The notes beneath the pieces are model-generated. The model did not search any database, was not told the origin of the DNA, and saw nothing but the letters and a program-made list of their open reading frames with translations. 64,000 bases of DNA. Source: Capitulum mitella (lineage: Eukaryota > Arthropoda > Thecostraca > Pollicipedomorpha > Pollicipedidae). The stretch is from assembly GCA_030062745.1 (NCBI GenBank), contig CP099846.1, forward strand, positions 1,674,001-1,738,000. The letters run 5' to 3'. A program made the position numbers and the translations under genes. Of this stretch, positions 21,227 to 33,200 are shown piece after piece (the first letter of the stretch is position 1; each line of letters begins with the position of its first letter).

Positions 21227-24200
21227 GTGAAGCGCCAGACTGTCTAGTCAGACGTCCGGCACCCTGGCCAGCCGTCAGAGACCGGCCCCCTGGTCCAGAC
21301 ATCCACCACCCCGGTCCAGACATCCGACACTGGGGTCCTGGTCAGCCGTCAGAGACCGGCCCCCTGGTCCAGACATCCGCCACCCCGGTCCAGACATCCG
21401 ACACTGGGGTCCTGGTCAGACATCCGACAGGCTCCCTGGTCAGACATCCTCAGACGTCCCCCCTGGTCAGCCGTCAGACATCCGCCACCCCCAGAATGTA
21501 CCTGGGTCCTGGTTAGACATCCGCCACCCCGGTCCAGACATGCGACACTGGGGTCCTGGTCAGACATCCGACACCCCGTTCAGACTTCCGACACCCTGGC
21601 CCAGACATCCGACACCCCGGCCAGACATCCGATACACTGGTCAGATATCCGACGCTGGATCCCTGGTCCAGACATCCGACACCCTGGTCTGGCATCCGAC
21701 ACTGGGGTCCTGGTCAGACATCCGACATCGGTTCCCTGGTCAGACATCCAACACCCCGGTCCAGACATCCGACACTGGGGTCCTGGTCAGACATCCGACA
21801 CCCCGGTCAGACATCCGACACCCTGGCCCAGACATCCGACACCCTGGCCAGACATCCGATACGCTGGTCAGATATCCGACGCTGGGTCCCTGGTCCAGAC
21901 ATCTGACACCCTGGTCTGACATCCGACACTGGATCCCTGGTCGGACATTCGACACCGATGTAGCAGAGATTTCTGCTTGGCGCGACAGTTTTGCTATTGG
22001 TGACCACGTAGAAAACCTCGCTACAAATTGGTGCCGTGACCCGGATTCGCAAGTCTCATGCGTCAAGTCCGAAGTTTCCAGGTTACCTTGTGGAATATCG
22101 AGATAGTGAGTCAATCCATCCCCGCCTCTCCTTGAGCCTTCTAACTTGCATTTATTATCTGCAACAAGTTGTAAGTTGTTTTTCTGTATGGTGCTCGCGA
22201 TTCTTATTGTTGTGAATATGTTTACATCGACATCCACTGTTGGGCAACTGATCGCCCAAACAATGCAGAAAATCTTTCACGAAATCAGGGTTCAGGGTCT
22301 AACACATCACCTTCAATGGGAGTTCGTCAAAATTTCACGATTGCGAAGGGGATATGGACAGCATCTTTTGCACAATGGACGATGAACGCATGTGGCTCTG
22401 GCGACCCGCACTCTCAGTTGGCCTGCAGGAAAGTTTGCCTGTGGGCTTATAAATGAAAATCCCCACATCAGTTGGGGAGAACTCCGAGAGAGACCCCGCA
22501 AGCGATACAGTGAGGATCCTTACTGCGCTCAAATGAAGTTGCGTCAGGTTAGAAACGTTTGAGAGACTTCAGGCTGTAGCGTCTGAAGCATTTGAGGACG
22601 TTACTACCCTCGAAGTTCGTCGTTTTCGGGCAAAAGTTTTCCAAAAAGGAGTCATCGACGATAGGTTAGCCCGCAATCTTAAACGTAAGCGATTTAACGC
22701 CCTTCAAGAAGCCTTCGATTCTGCATGCGATGAGTAACAAACCAACTGCACGTTCGCAATGTGCAGGGGATCTTCAGGTCCTACTGGGGAACCAATGAAG
22801 ATTGACATTGCTCGCAACACACCTGGGTCCGACAAAATCGATAAATTAGAGCAATCTCTCAAGGAGTTTGCAGCAAAATCAGGTAAGGTATCGGAGCAGG
22901 CGACTGCGTCGAAACAACATTCGTATTCCCCAAGTTCAAGAGCGTGCCAAAGTCATCCGTCCAATCGAGGATTTTTGTCTCGAAATGGACAGTCGCCAGG
23001 GCGAATGCAAAATTTCATGCCCTCGGGACCGCTCCAGGCACCTCAGCAAGTGGGATATCGAAATTTTCCTGAGCGACATCCCCAATCTTCTGACTGCGTC
23101 CATCCCAGCCCCCAACAAATCACCCCATTCTGCAACCAAACGCGCAGTATCCGGCGCGTTCGCGTTACCAGTTGACCAATGATGGGCGCCCCATCTGCGC
23201 TCTTCCTGAAAAAAACTAAAAAAGAACACAGCGCAGCTGTCCTGCAAAAGCTATTTCAGCGGGCTCCATTATCCTAAATCCCGCTAAGGGAAACTAACTG
23301 CTCTTCTGTTCCTGGAGTGAAACGGACGGAACGTGAGCGCCAAACTGGCTCCGCGGTCAAAATTGCGCGAGTCTATGTCAAACCAGGCCCTCCGACAGGG
23401 GCGCAGCCAGGATTTGCTTAAGGTGGGGGGGGGGGGGGGGTGGCAGAGCCCAGCGTGAACTGAAATCATACGAAAACCGTCCGCCGGGAAGACGATGTAC
23501 AATGGTTTCCACAAGAAATGCGGGCCTGGGGGGGGAACGAGCCCCCGGCTCCCCTTGGTCTCTGGCTATGGATTCCGATTCTACCGATAAAACTGCTTTC
23601 ACTTGTTTGTTGTGCCTCTTCTCTTTAAATGTACGTCCTGTTGGATAGCCAGTGCCTCAGCCCTCTTTTCTGAACTTATGAATAAAGTTTTGGCAGGGAT
23701 ACAACATAAATTTGCGATTGCCTACATCGATGACATCGCAATCTTCTCCAAAATTTCTCAAGAGCATCTCAGACACACTGAAGCTGTGTTTGATCATCTC
23801 CGCAGTGCACGCTTCAAGCTCAAAAGGTCAAAACGCGAATTTCTGAAGCGGGAAGTCAAATACTTAGGTTTCACAGTTTCTCCAAGTGGCATAAGACCGG
23901 ACCTGGTAAAGCAGACGTCATTAGAAACCTGCACCATCCAACGGACGAAACAGGAGTGTGTTCACTCAATGAGATCTGCTGATATTATCACCGTTTCATT
24001 CCAAATCGTTTTGCAAAAGTCGCGAAATCTCTCAGAGTTAAAGGGGAAAAACCACCGTTTTCTCTGGAACGATCTTTGACAAAACGCTTTCGAAACGCTT
24101 CAGGATGCACTCACAGAGGCTTCCGTTCTGGCTCATCCTGACACCTCAAAAACGTACAAACTTTAGAAGGACGCGTCCTATCCCGCCATCGGTGTTACTG

Positions 24201-27200
24201 TTGTGCAGGACACCGAAGAAGGCCAAAGATTAGTCCAATGCTTGTCGCACCGGCTGAACGTCACGCGACAGCGGTGGCCCGTCGTTGAGAAAGAAGCTTG
24301 CGCCATCGTTTATGGCGTTCAGAAGCCGAGACAATGTGTTTTTGGCTCAGAATTCACCGTCATGACTGATCACAAACCTCTCAGACATCTGTTCACCGGT
24401 GAGATGAGAAACTCTCGTGCACAGCGATGGGCCATCATTCTATACGAATATGGCTGTGACGTTCACTTCATCTCTGGCAAACAGAATGTGGCTGCCGACA
24501 CCCTCTCTCGTCTCGAACCTCCCTCAGAGGTTAACGTCGTTGACTTCGGCAGAACACCCAGAGTGGAGCTGAACTCCCAAGAGGAGAAATGCCCAGAAGA
24601 TGAGGCAAACCCGCAACACGGACTCGAAGAATTCCTGTCGAACAACCGCGGCGTTAAGAGTGTTCAGGATAATGCTACGGACATCAGGACGATCCGTGAT
24701 ATTCTTGACAATGCAGAGCATCCAAACTTTGCTGAAATCCTCCGACATTGTACGGCTTTGGATGATTTACGGTTTCGCATTTCGGGCATTCAGAAGTGTA
24801 CCCCATTTCCAGGCTTTTGTAGTTAGTCATTTCACGCATTCTTCAAAAACCTCTCGTCGAGTAAATCCATTCAGGGAAATTCGGTGGACATCTAGGCGTC
24901 GACAAAACGTGTGGCAAACTCCGTTAGTGTTATTACTGGTCTGGCATTTACCGAAACGTATTTCAGTATCCCAGAAGCTGAGCTGCCTGCACCATGCGAA
25001 TATTGCGCAGAGAACGGCCTCCGTTCCAACACATACAGATTCCAAAATATGCGTCCGAAATCATCGCTATCGACGCATGTGGACCATCTCTCAAAGCCAT
25101 AATGGCAAATGATATATCATTAACTTAATCGATATATTTGTTGGATGGCTTAAGTCATTTGCCACGGAATCAAAGTACCGAGACCGTGGCTCGAATTCTC
25201 ATCGAACATATCATGCCTGTCCGTCCGTCACGCGTCATGCCTGTCCCCGCGTCATTATTTCGGACAACAGGACCGAATTTCGCAGTGCAGTCGTCGAAGA
25301 AATTTCTTCGTTCTGCAACATCAGACATATTTGTATTTCGGGTTACCATCCTCAAACGAAAGGAAAATGTGAGCGATACAATCGCGTCCAAAATGACAGG
25401 CTCTCAAAATTAGATAGCAGATCCCAACGAGACTGGGACACAACAATCCCAGCAATTCTTTCGGCATATAGAACAGCAGAAACGATAGCACAAGTTTGAG
25501 TCCGTTTTTCGTTCATTACGATAGGGATCCTGCCCTTCCCGTGGACATGTTTCTCTCTCCAAAATTCAGGTACGAAAATGAGTACGTCCCCACAGTGCTG
25601 GAAAATCTTCACCGCTCGTATCACCAAGTCCGGCATAATCTGGCCTTAAGTCACGAGAAAAACAAGTTATATTACGACCAGAAAGCGACACCAGTAAAAA
25701 TTCGGCCTGGAGACATGGTCTACTTCACAGACCCATCAGCAGCTTTTGATTCGTCGTCAAAACCCTGCTACAACAGGCTCCCTGGCCCAGACATCCGACA
25801 TCGGGTCCCTGGTCAAACATCCGACACCGGTTCCTCGGTCAGACACTGACACTGGGTCCCTGGGCCAGACATCCGGCAGCGGCTCCCTCTTCAAACATTA
25901 CTTGTTGCTGACTCGTCTCCAGCGTTCGCAGGTCCAATTTCTGGGACAGGTTTCCATCTCAGGGGACGCCAGCTCCAGTGACAGGTTTCAGGCGTGCCGA
26001 GTGCGCTTTAGTTTTGCTTCAGGTCAGTTTTGAACTCGATTTCTCAGCAGCGTGGTGGTCGATCAGTTGCAGCCAGACTCGTGCTCGATTCCAGCGGAAT
26101 CGCAGCCGAATCCGGGTTCGCTTCCAATTGGCCCGGAATTGGATTCGGAATCGATTCACTTGGGAGATGTGTTGAGTCGGATTCAGAAACGATTCAGTTA
26201 CTCCGTGGAAACATTGGAATCGGAAGGGAATCCAAAGGCAAAATGACTGATTCCGCTTTTATCAGTCTAACGTACCATTGCTTTGGTGTCTAAAAATGTA
26301 ATGTATATAACGATGAACAGCAGTGCATGTAAAAGCAATAAAGGCTTCACTTTGAGAGCAGTTTTGGGCAGCTTCATGTCAATGGTTTGTTTATTTATGG
26401 TGGCATGAGCTGGACATTGTCTGTCAGGTAGGTTGACAGGTAATGGGAAATGAGGCTGTGCTCCAGAATTTAGAACAATTAACAGGAGATCAAAGGTTTT
26501 TTCCTCAAGGCAAGACAAAAAGGTAGGAAAAGGATACACAGACATCACTGGTACACCAGTTTGCTGGTTGACAGTAAGTAGGTACTAGGTAGTGTTATCA
26601 TACCTCCAATTACTTTTACCGCCTCATAGGTATTTGCCTGGTGACGAATGTCGATTGTTATTGACTTGAGGCATGTCGCAAGAACGCCAGAACCGTACGT
26701 CGTAAATAATGTGTAAATAGAGCGCAAATACTTCCTCTTACTGCCTGAAGTCATAAGTATTTGATTGGCTACGAATGATTATTCTTGACTTCAGGCATGT
26801 CGTAAGAGCGCCAGAACTATACATCATAAATGGCGCGGAAACGCCGTGCTTATATTCAGGTATCACGTGATGCTTATTTTCTTCGCTCAGTTTTTTACAA
26901 TGTGAATATCATGCAAACGATGAAAATTTTCCTTTTTTATGACAACAACTTGTATTCAAATATTTGCTGTTGCTGAGTGCTAGATACCATAACCAATACT
27001 ACTTATGCAAACAACCTCGCGCCGACTCGAACCACGTTGTGCCGCTTTGCGGGTTGTCTGTGTTAGCACGTCCCCTCCCCTTCTTCGATCTTAATCCTTC
27101 TCCTCTTTCCTTGTGTCAGTCTGTCCCGGAAAACTCTTTGGCCGTTTGAAGTTTTAGTTCCACCTGAAAAAGGTTATCATACAGAGCACCAGCCAAGGCG

Positions 27201-30175
27201 GTGCTCTGAATGATCACCTCAGGAGTGGTAAGTGTTAAACATTAACGAGAAGCAGGTGTTGCCCCCTACCGGCATCGTTTCTGCAACTCGGATCAGGGCA
27301 GACACTGCTCGGCAGTTAGCCTAGGTGCTGCACAGTTGTGAACTTTCGCTTCAGCTAGTATTTGTTTTAGTGGCGCTAGGCAGTGGTTGATAATGTGGCG
27401 CACGAGCACGACTCACGAGAGACTGGCAGAGCTGCTGACTGTAGGTTAATTAGCCAGAGCTGAATACTGTTGGGTACACGCCACATGTGATAATGCTTAT
27501 CCGTGATTAGTCCATCCTGCGTGAGGCGAGACAGGTAAAGGACAAAGAGCATGACACAACTGAGAAGCCTGAATGGTCGTGATGGAAATTTATGGTTTAG
27601 GTAACTGTAGTCCGCAATCCTTTAGAAGCGCACGCCATAAACCAAGCACACTGGATGACACATATACGGCGCGCGTGGCAAAAGGAGACGTCAGCTGTTG
27701 CGAGAAACAACAATATTATGCACTGGAGCTCCAGGTCGTAGATCACCTACTATTCGCTCTTGTTTTACACAGTAGGTTAGGTTAGGTTAGGTTAGGTAAG
27801 GTTAGGTTAGGTTAGGTTAGCGAATAGTAGGTGATCCACGACCCTAGAGCTCCAGTGCATAATGTTGTTGTTTCTCGCAACAGCTGACGTCTCCTTTTGC
27901 CACGCGCGCCGTATATGTGTCATCCAGTGTGCTTGGTTTATGGCGCACGCTTCTAAAGGATGACCACTGTAGTCAAGGGCAACGTTTTGTTTAAACAATT
28001 GAGGGGGGGGAGCGGATGGGATGGAAGAGCAAGAGCCTAACTACCAAACGTTCCCCGAATGAGTTAGTCAACGGATTTAGCCGCATTAGTTTGATCGGCA
28101 TTAATTGTCATTTTTAATATTTGGTTATCATATACCATCTTAAACGCTTTCTTCCTTTCTTTAAAAATGAGAAAATATTTCGTAATGGTTGAGCAGGCCT
28201 CCCGCTTCTTATAACTCTACAAATCCATGCAGTTGCCTAGCCATATTGGTACCAAAAGATGCGCAATGAAAAAATAGCCCGATCGAAAGTATATGACACC
28301 TTATCGATGCCACAACTTTCCCAAAGTAACCTTTAGAAGTGATCCATTAACCCACCGCCTCTACAGTTAGCACGAGTACAGGTCACGGAGCATCTTAGCG
28401 AGACGGATCAACGCTACCAGACAAGGTTTGGCAATTCGCAAGTGTCGTGAAACATGACGTCACCGAAAAACTCCCGTAAAACGCAACAGTCTAGAAATCC
28501 GAAATAAGAGACAGCAACACTGCAACGGTTCGTATGGAACAGGGGCGTTGGAACCGAGGGGGAGGAGGCAGCTGTCCCCCAACTTTGGGCAACATTTAAC
28601 TTCCTATGACACTGCATGGAAAAAAAGAGGCAAAAATCGCATTTGCCCCCATCTCCATAGAGGCTCCGCCGCTCCTAGTATGGAAAAGTTTGGTAGAGAA
28701 AGGTTTGTAAGGGAGAAGGTTCGTAACTGGGGGCGCGGGAACTCCTCCGCAGTTGGGGTTGTGTGTGGGGGGGGGGGCAAAAAAAGCATCTTGGGTCAAT
28801 TCTTTCCAGTCAACGCCGAAATAATCATTGTTAGATTTCAAAAAAAGTTGGGGGGGGGGGACAGCTGCTCCCTTCCGCTTTCCGCGTCCTTGCCCCAACC
28901 CTATAGACATGACACACCGTTCCGCTGCCATTCATTTCTGCTACCACAGTGCCGCCTGCCTTGGATGTGTCCCTCCCAGAGAGGTTGCAAAGGAAAAAGG
29001 TTCGTAGCTTCTTCATGTTCATATGAACCTTATGTTTATGTTCATAAACATAAGGTTCGTATCGGAAAAGGTTCGTTCCTGTTTTGCGCTGAAGGTGCGG
29101 TACAGGATACTAGAGGCCGCAGGCCGACAAAGGGTGCGACCGGACTTGGCTTGGTGCAATGAGGAGTCAATTTAAAGGCTAGGTTAGGTGAGGTTAGGTT
29201 AAGTTGGGTTAAGCTAGATTAGGTTAGATTAGGCTGGGCTAGGCTAGGTTCTATTATAGGTCCGTTCCATTTCCGATACCAGCGTTTTCCAATACGAACC
29301 ATAAGTTTACGAGCTTTTTTCTAACGAGCCTTTTCCCTAACGGACCTTTTCCCTTACGAACTTTTTTCTCACTAGTCATTTCCATACGACCTTTGCAGTA
29401 CGGACCTTTTCCATTACGAACCTTTTCCGACACGAAACCTTTTCCGGTACGAACCTTATGCATACCAGCCTTTGGCTACGAACCTTTTCCCATGAAACCT
29501 GGTCTCCCAACTCAGGATCCTTCCATGCCCGTCCCATTAGTCATCTCTATCCCTATCCCATCCATGTCCCCCTTCATACCCCAGTATTATCTCAGTTTTC
29601 CTTCTCGGTCCTTCCCTCCTTGGCACACATGCCTGTCCTTGTCCGGTCCCAGTCGATCTCTCTGTCCTGATCCAGTAGTCTTGCTTCGAATTTCGAGACT
29701 GTTGTTTTTGTGAAACTCTTTCAGTGACGTTATATTTCACGACACTTGTGAACTGCCGACCCTTATCAGTTTGTGTTGATCTGTTTCGCGGAGATGCTCC
29801 GCGCTTCACACTCGCGCTAGTTGCGTACGCGCGATGTGTGACTGGACCATGTCTAGAGGGTATTTTTGGGAAATTATGATGTTGATAAGGCAGGAAATAA
29901 TCTCGATTGATCCATATTCATACTGTGCATCTTTTGGTACCAATATGGCGAGGCAGCTACCTGAATTTCTGGAATTAAAAGAAGTGGGAGGCCTGGTCAA
30001 CCAATACCAAATATTTTGGGGGAGGGGATCTGCCTAATACATCCGGAGGGGGGCAGATCCACATTGGGACGCCATGGCAGCTCCCAAAGAGTTTAAATTA
30101 ACCCCTGGTAGCAGTAGGCTTACCTACCTGATTATTAATATCTTATTGATATATGTGTATGTGCATGTGATGCAT

Positions 30176-30212
<37 letters not shown>

Positions 30213-33200
30213 CATACATACATATATACATCATTTGTTACTTATTACACTGTATTATGTTTGGTTATGTTGTATTTACATTGTCTGTCTAAATCGGATT
30301 CGGATTCGGAATCAGACAGTTTTAGCCACATTGGAACTGGATTCGGAATCGATTCCATTTGTAACTGGTTGCTCGGAATTGGGTTCGGATTCGGAGTCGT
30401 TTGCCTTGTTATTGAGTCGGAGTCGATTCCAGTCAAGTGGAATCAAGCACAAGTCTGGCTGCAGCAGAAGTCTGGCATGGGTACTACACCAATCTGGCTA
30501 TCTGTGAGAAGACGTTGAGTCGGAAAACTGGCCGCTGGACGTACTGCAAACGAATTTTGTTTTCAGTCAGGCCAAGTTTTGGACGGCACTTCGCTGGCGC
30601 GGCCCGCGGACGTTCCCAGAATCACGGCTGCGCCGCCTGGCGAGAGGTCGCTCGTAGATCATGGCGCAGAATGCCGGTCAAGTGCGGAGTCAGTCTGTGC
30701 TCCGCATTCCCAACGGCAGCCACTCGGCGCCGAGCATCGCGCCAATATAAACTCGCCTGCGGGCGAATCCCAGACAGCCGTAACGAGCGCCTGTGTGGTC
30801 GGGGTCGCCAGCTTACTGGTCAACAAGCGCACGGGCCAGGGCTCCACCAGGCGTGACGAGAGGTTTGCAGAACGGCCAGTTCAAATAAAACACCAAACAC
30901 CACGGCGCCCAGCGCCGTGGTGTTTGGCCGTGCTGGTGGGCCCACTTGACACGGGCCAGGCGGCCGTGTCAACGCGACGCTCACCTACTTCAGTCGGCCG
31001 ACATTGAAACGGAAACCGGAGCCAGCGGCGACAACACAGAGCCGTGCCACGGCCGCCCCCTTAGTCACGCGCCGCGGCTGCCCGGCGCGTACAACCTGAG
31101 GGCATTCTTACTGAAATGCCGGGAACAATTCTGTTACCCAGTTTACATGGGCAGCCGGAGAAAATCCGAATAATGAAAGGATCGGGTAATGCGACTGTAA
31201 TCCTTCCGTCGTAGTGCGTTTACATGGGCGAAAGCGGTTTGACGTTGGCTTAATCGCGAAGAGTCGTGGCTTCGGAAATCCGGATCGAGAAACGGATTAT
31301 CTGCAAAAATGGCGCTCTTACGACAAATCTGAAACAAACTAATACATTGCCCAGCCCACGGCGCATGTAGCGTTCAGGCGATTGACGGAGAAAGTTAGTA
31401 CTTAGTAGTTAGAAAGTTGCAAGTAAAAACAAAGTTGGATGCAATTTACCAGAATGGGCTCAAGTATCATTTCAATTTCTGATTCAACTTATGTGAATTG
31501 AAAAGAATAATGCAGTTGAAGTTCAGCTCATGGCTGAAATTATCCAGAGGTCCCTAACTTGCAATGCTCATAACATTACAGACGTGCATGAACTCTGTGG
31601 TTCATACTCCCACAATAATCTGTCTTAAAATACTTTGTTTCCAGATTGCACTCACGTGGGCATTCCTATGACGTTTCCCATCCAGAGCTTTATAAAGCTG
31701 CAAGTCTTGGATCACCTCGAGCATTGTAGTTATCTCTTCTTTTTGCCAGTCTTTTTTCTTCTCTTTGGTGGATCTGTCTTGAGCTTCCATTCCGCTTTTT
31801 GCTTCATATGCACCCGCCGCCCTTACCTTCAACTTCCCGCAATCTTCTCGCATGTACCAACACCCCCAAACAGGTGATCAAACGAGAAAACGCGCCGTAC
31901 AAAGGGGTTGAAAAGCAAAAACGTGGTGTGGAAGCGTACAGAAAAACATTATTAGCAACTCTCTCAAACATCGAAAAAGATGCTTTCCTGGAATGGTAAA
32001 ATATCAGGATGATAGTAATGCAGTAATGCATACATATATTTTTAGTAGTCTTTTACCTCAGCTCAGTCCAAAGAAAATCCCTTCCTGAAGGGATAATCCT
32101 TCTTCGGGAGAGGATTTCAGTCGGCGCGTGATTCGAATTTACCGAACGACTTACATGCGTTTACATGGGACACTAAACGCGACTCTGAGCCGACCGCATG
32201 GTCCATCCGGATTTCGGCTGTCCATGTAAACAGGGTATGTGTCGTTTTACGTCAACATTTGTCTCTTCGGTGACAGAAGAGTACACCGATTACGCACTAC
32301 TGTGGCATTTTATTGCCACTGAGTTTATGATTTGTTTTATGGTGATTTTGCTCGTCGTTTGGGCGCAACTGTCCCCTTGAAATGAGAGAAAAGCTGTCTT
32401 CGTTGGTGTAGTTTTTTTGCGCAATGATAACCTCTGCTCGCGGCCTCACAGAAGTGGACTGAACGCTGGGCTAGTGTGGGAGATTGTGACGTTTTTGGAA
32501 TTCGAAAGACGGACTGGTCGTAACGCTGTCCCATTTTACTCGTTTTCATTAAACGAGAAGTGAGCGCTAAATCAAACGATTTCTCCGCCAACAAAACCAG
32601 AATTTATATAAACCCTTCATAAAAGTCAGGGAATGCCAATGTATGTTGCTTATGTCGATGAACTGCTTAATTTTCTGGAAAGACTGCTTTCAGCCTGTCG
32701 ATCTGGGTCGCCGAAGTTTTTTAATGGATTGATGCTTCCTCTGGCAGGGAGCTGGGAGATGTTGGCTTACCTTCATGGACCAGTGTTGGTGCTGATGACC
32801 TCCAACCTGATTTTCTTCGTGCTGACGGCTCGTAGTCTGTTCCGCACCGAGAAAGATACCCAGATGGTCCGCAAGAGGAAGACTGGCGTGGAAAGGTAAG
32901 GGGCGTGTGTTAACTGTTCGTCTGTAAGACTGATCTTTTTCTGTGTCCCCGCCTGTTTTGCCAGCTCCTTCGCACTCACCTACTCACCCACTCACTAGGC
33001 GCGTTTATACGGGCATTTGAAAAACTGCCGGATTTCCGGCCAGGTTGGCCGGATTGGCCAGCTTTAAAATCAATGCTGATTGAAACTACAGTTGGTTCTG
33101 GAAAGGCGTATATTAACATCGTGGGACAGAATGAATGGATTGCGATGCAAACAAGCTTGAAAGAAGAGGAAGAGAAACCTTGGCTTTCTGTACTACATGT

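Larger units (their letters stand above)
21959..25772 (+). mobile_element. degenerate Ty3/gypsy LTR retrotransposon
   Basis: The 5' end is TGTAGC and a matching GCTACA terminates the putative short LTR at 22025. A primer-binding-site-like TGG-starting 18-mer follows three bases later. Gag-like, reverse transcriptase, RNase H and integrase remnants follow in the Ty3/gypsy order on the plus strand, all broken by stops and frameshifts. The 3' end is abrupt at GCTACA (25767-25772), with no convincing full 3' LTR. Minisatellite of the same unit flanks both ends, so the element appears to sit inside the array. A separate small repeat (R5) is inserted in its pol gene at 23398-23573. It lies in sense orientation within the GPCR intron. 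Confidence 0.85.
28172..30017. mobile_element. foldback-type element with 341-bp inverted arms
   Basis: Arms at 28172-28512 and 29677-30017 are inverted copies of equal length and roughly three-quarters identity by eye. Shared blocks include CCATATTGGTACCAAAAGATG, AAGTGTCGTGAAA and CAACAGTCT-GAAAT. The 1.16 kb centre contains poly-G tracts, repeat R2, TTAGG-like repeats and GGTTCGTA arrays. No transposase frame and no clear target-site duplication were found, so foldback-like is a structural label only. Confidence 0.7.

Noticed and set aside
21250-21958. CRISPR array
   Set aside because: Repeat-spacer spacing is irregular, spacers are themselves repeated, and the host is an animal. This is a minisatellite.
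21349-22106. Several repetitive frames on both strands
   Set aside because: All derive from the CAGACATCCGACAC minisatellite and mirror each other.
27573-27998. Two opposed frames with the same peptide
   Set aside because: They are the two arms of one palindrome. The identical peptides follow from the inverted repeat, not selection.
28548-29162. 204-residue plus-strand frame
   Set aside because: It spans poly-G tracts and GGTTCGTA repeats inside the foldback element, with no domain content.
29178-29248. True telomere end
   Set aside because: Repeats are degenerate, short and embedded between genes on both sides, so this is interstitial.
31799-31999. 66-residue plus-strand frame inside the TIR element
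   Set aside because: Lys-rich but without recognisable motif. It overlaps the Myb/SANT frame, which has better support.
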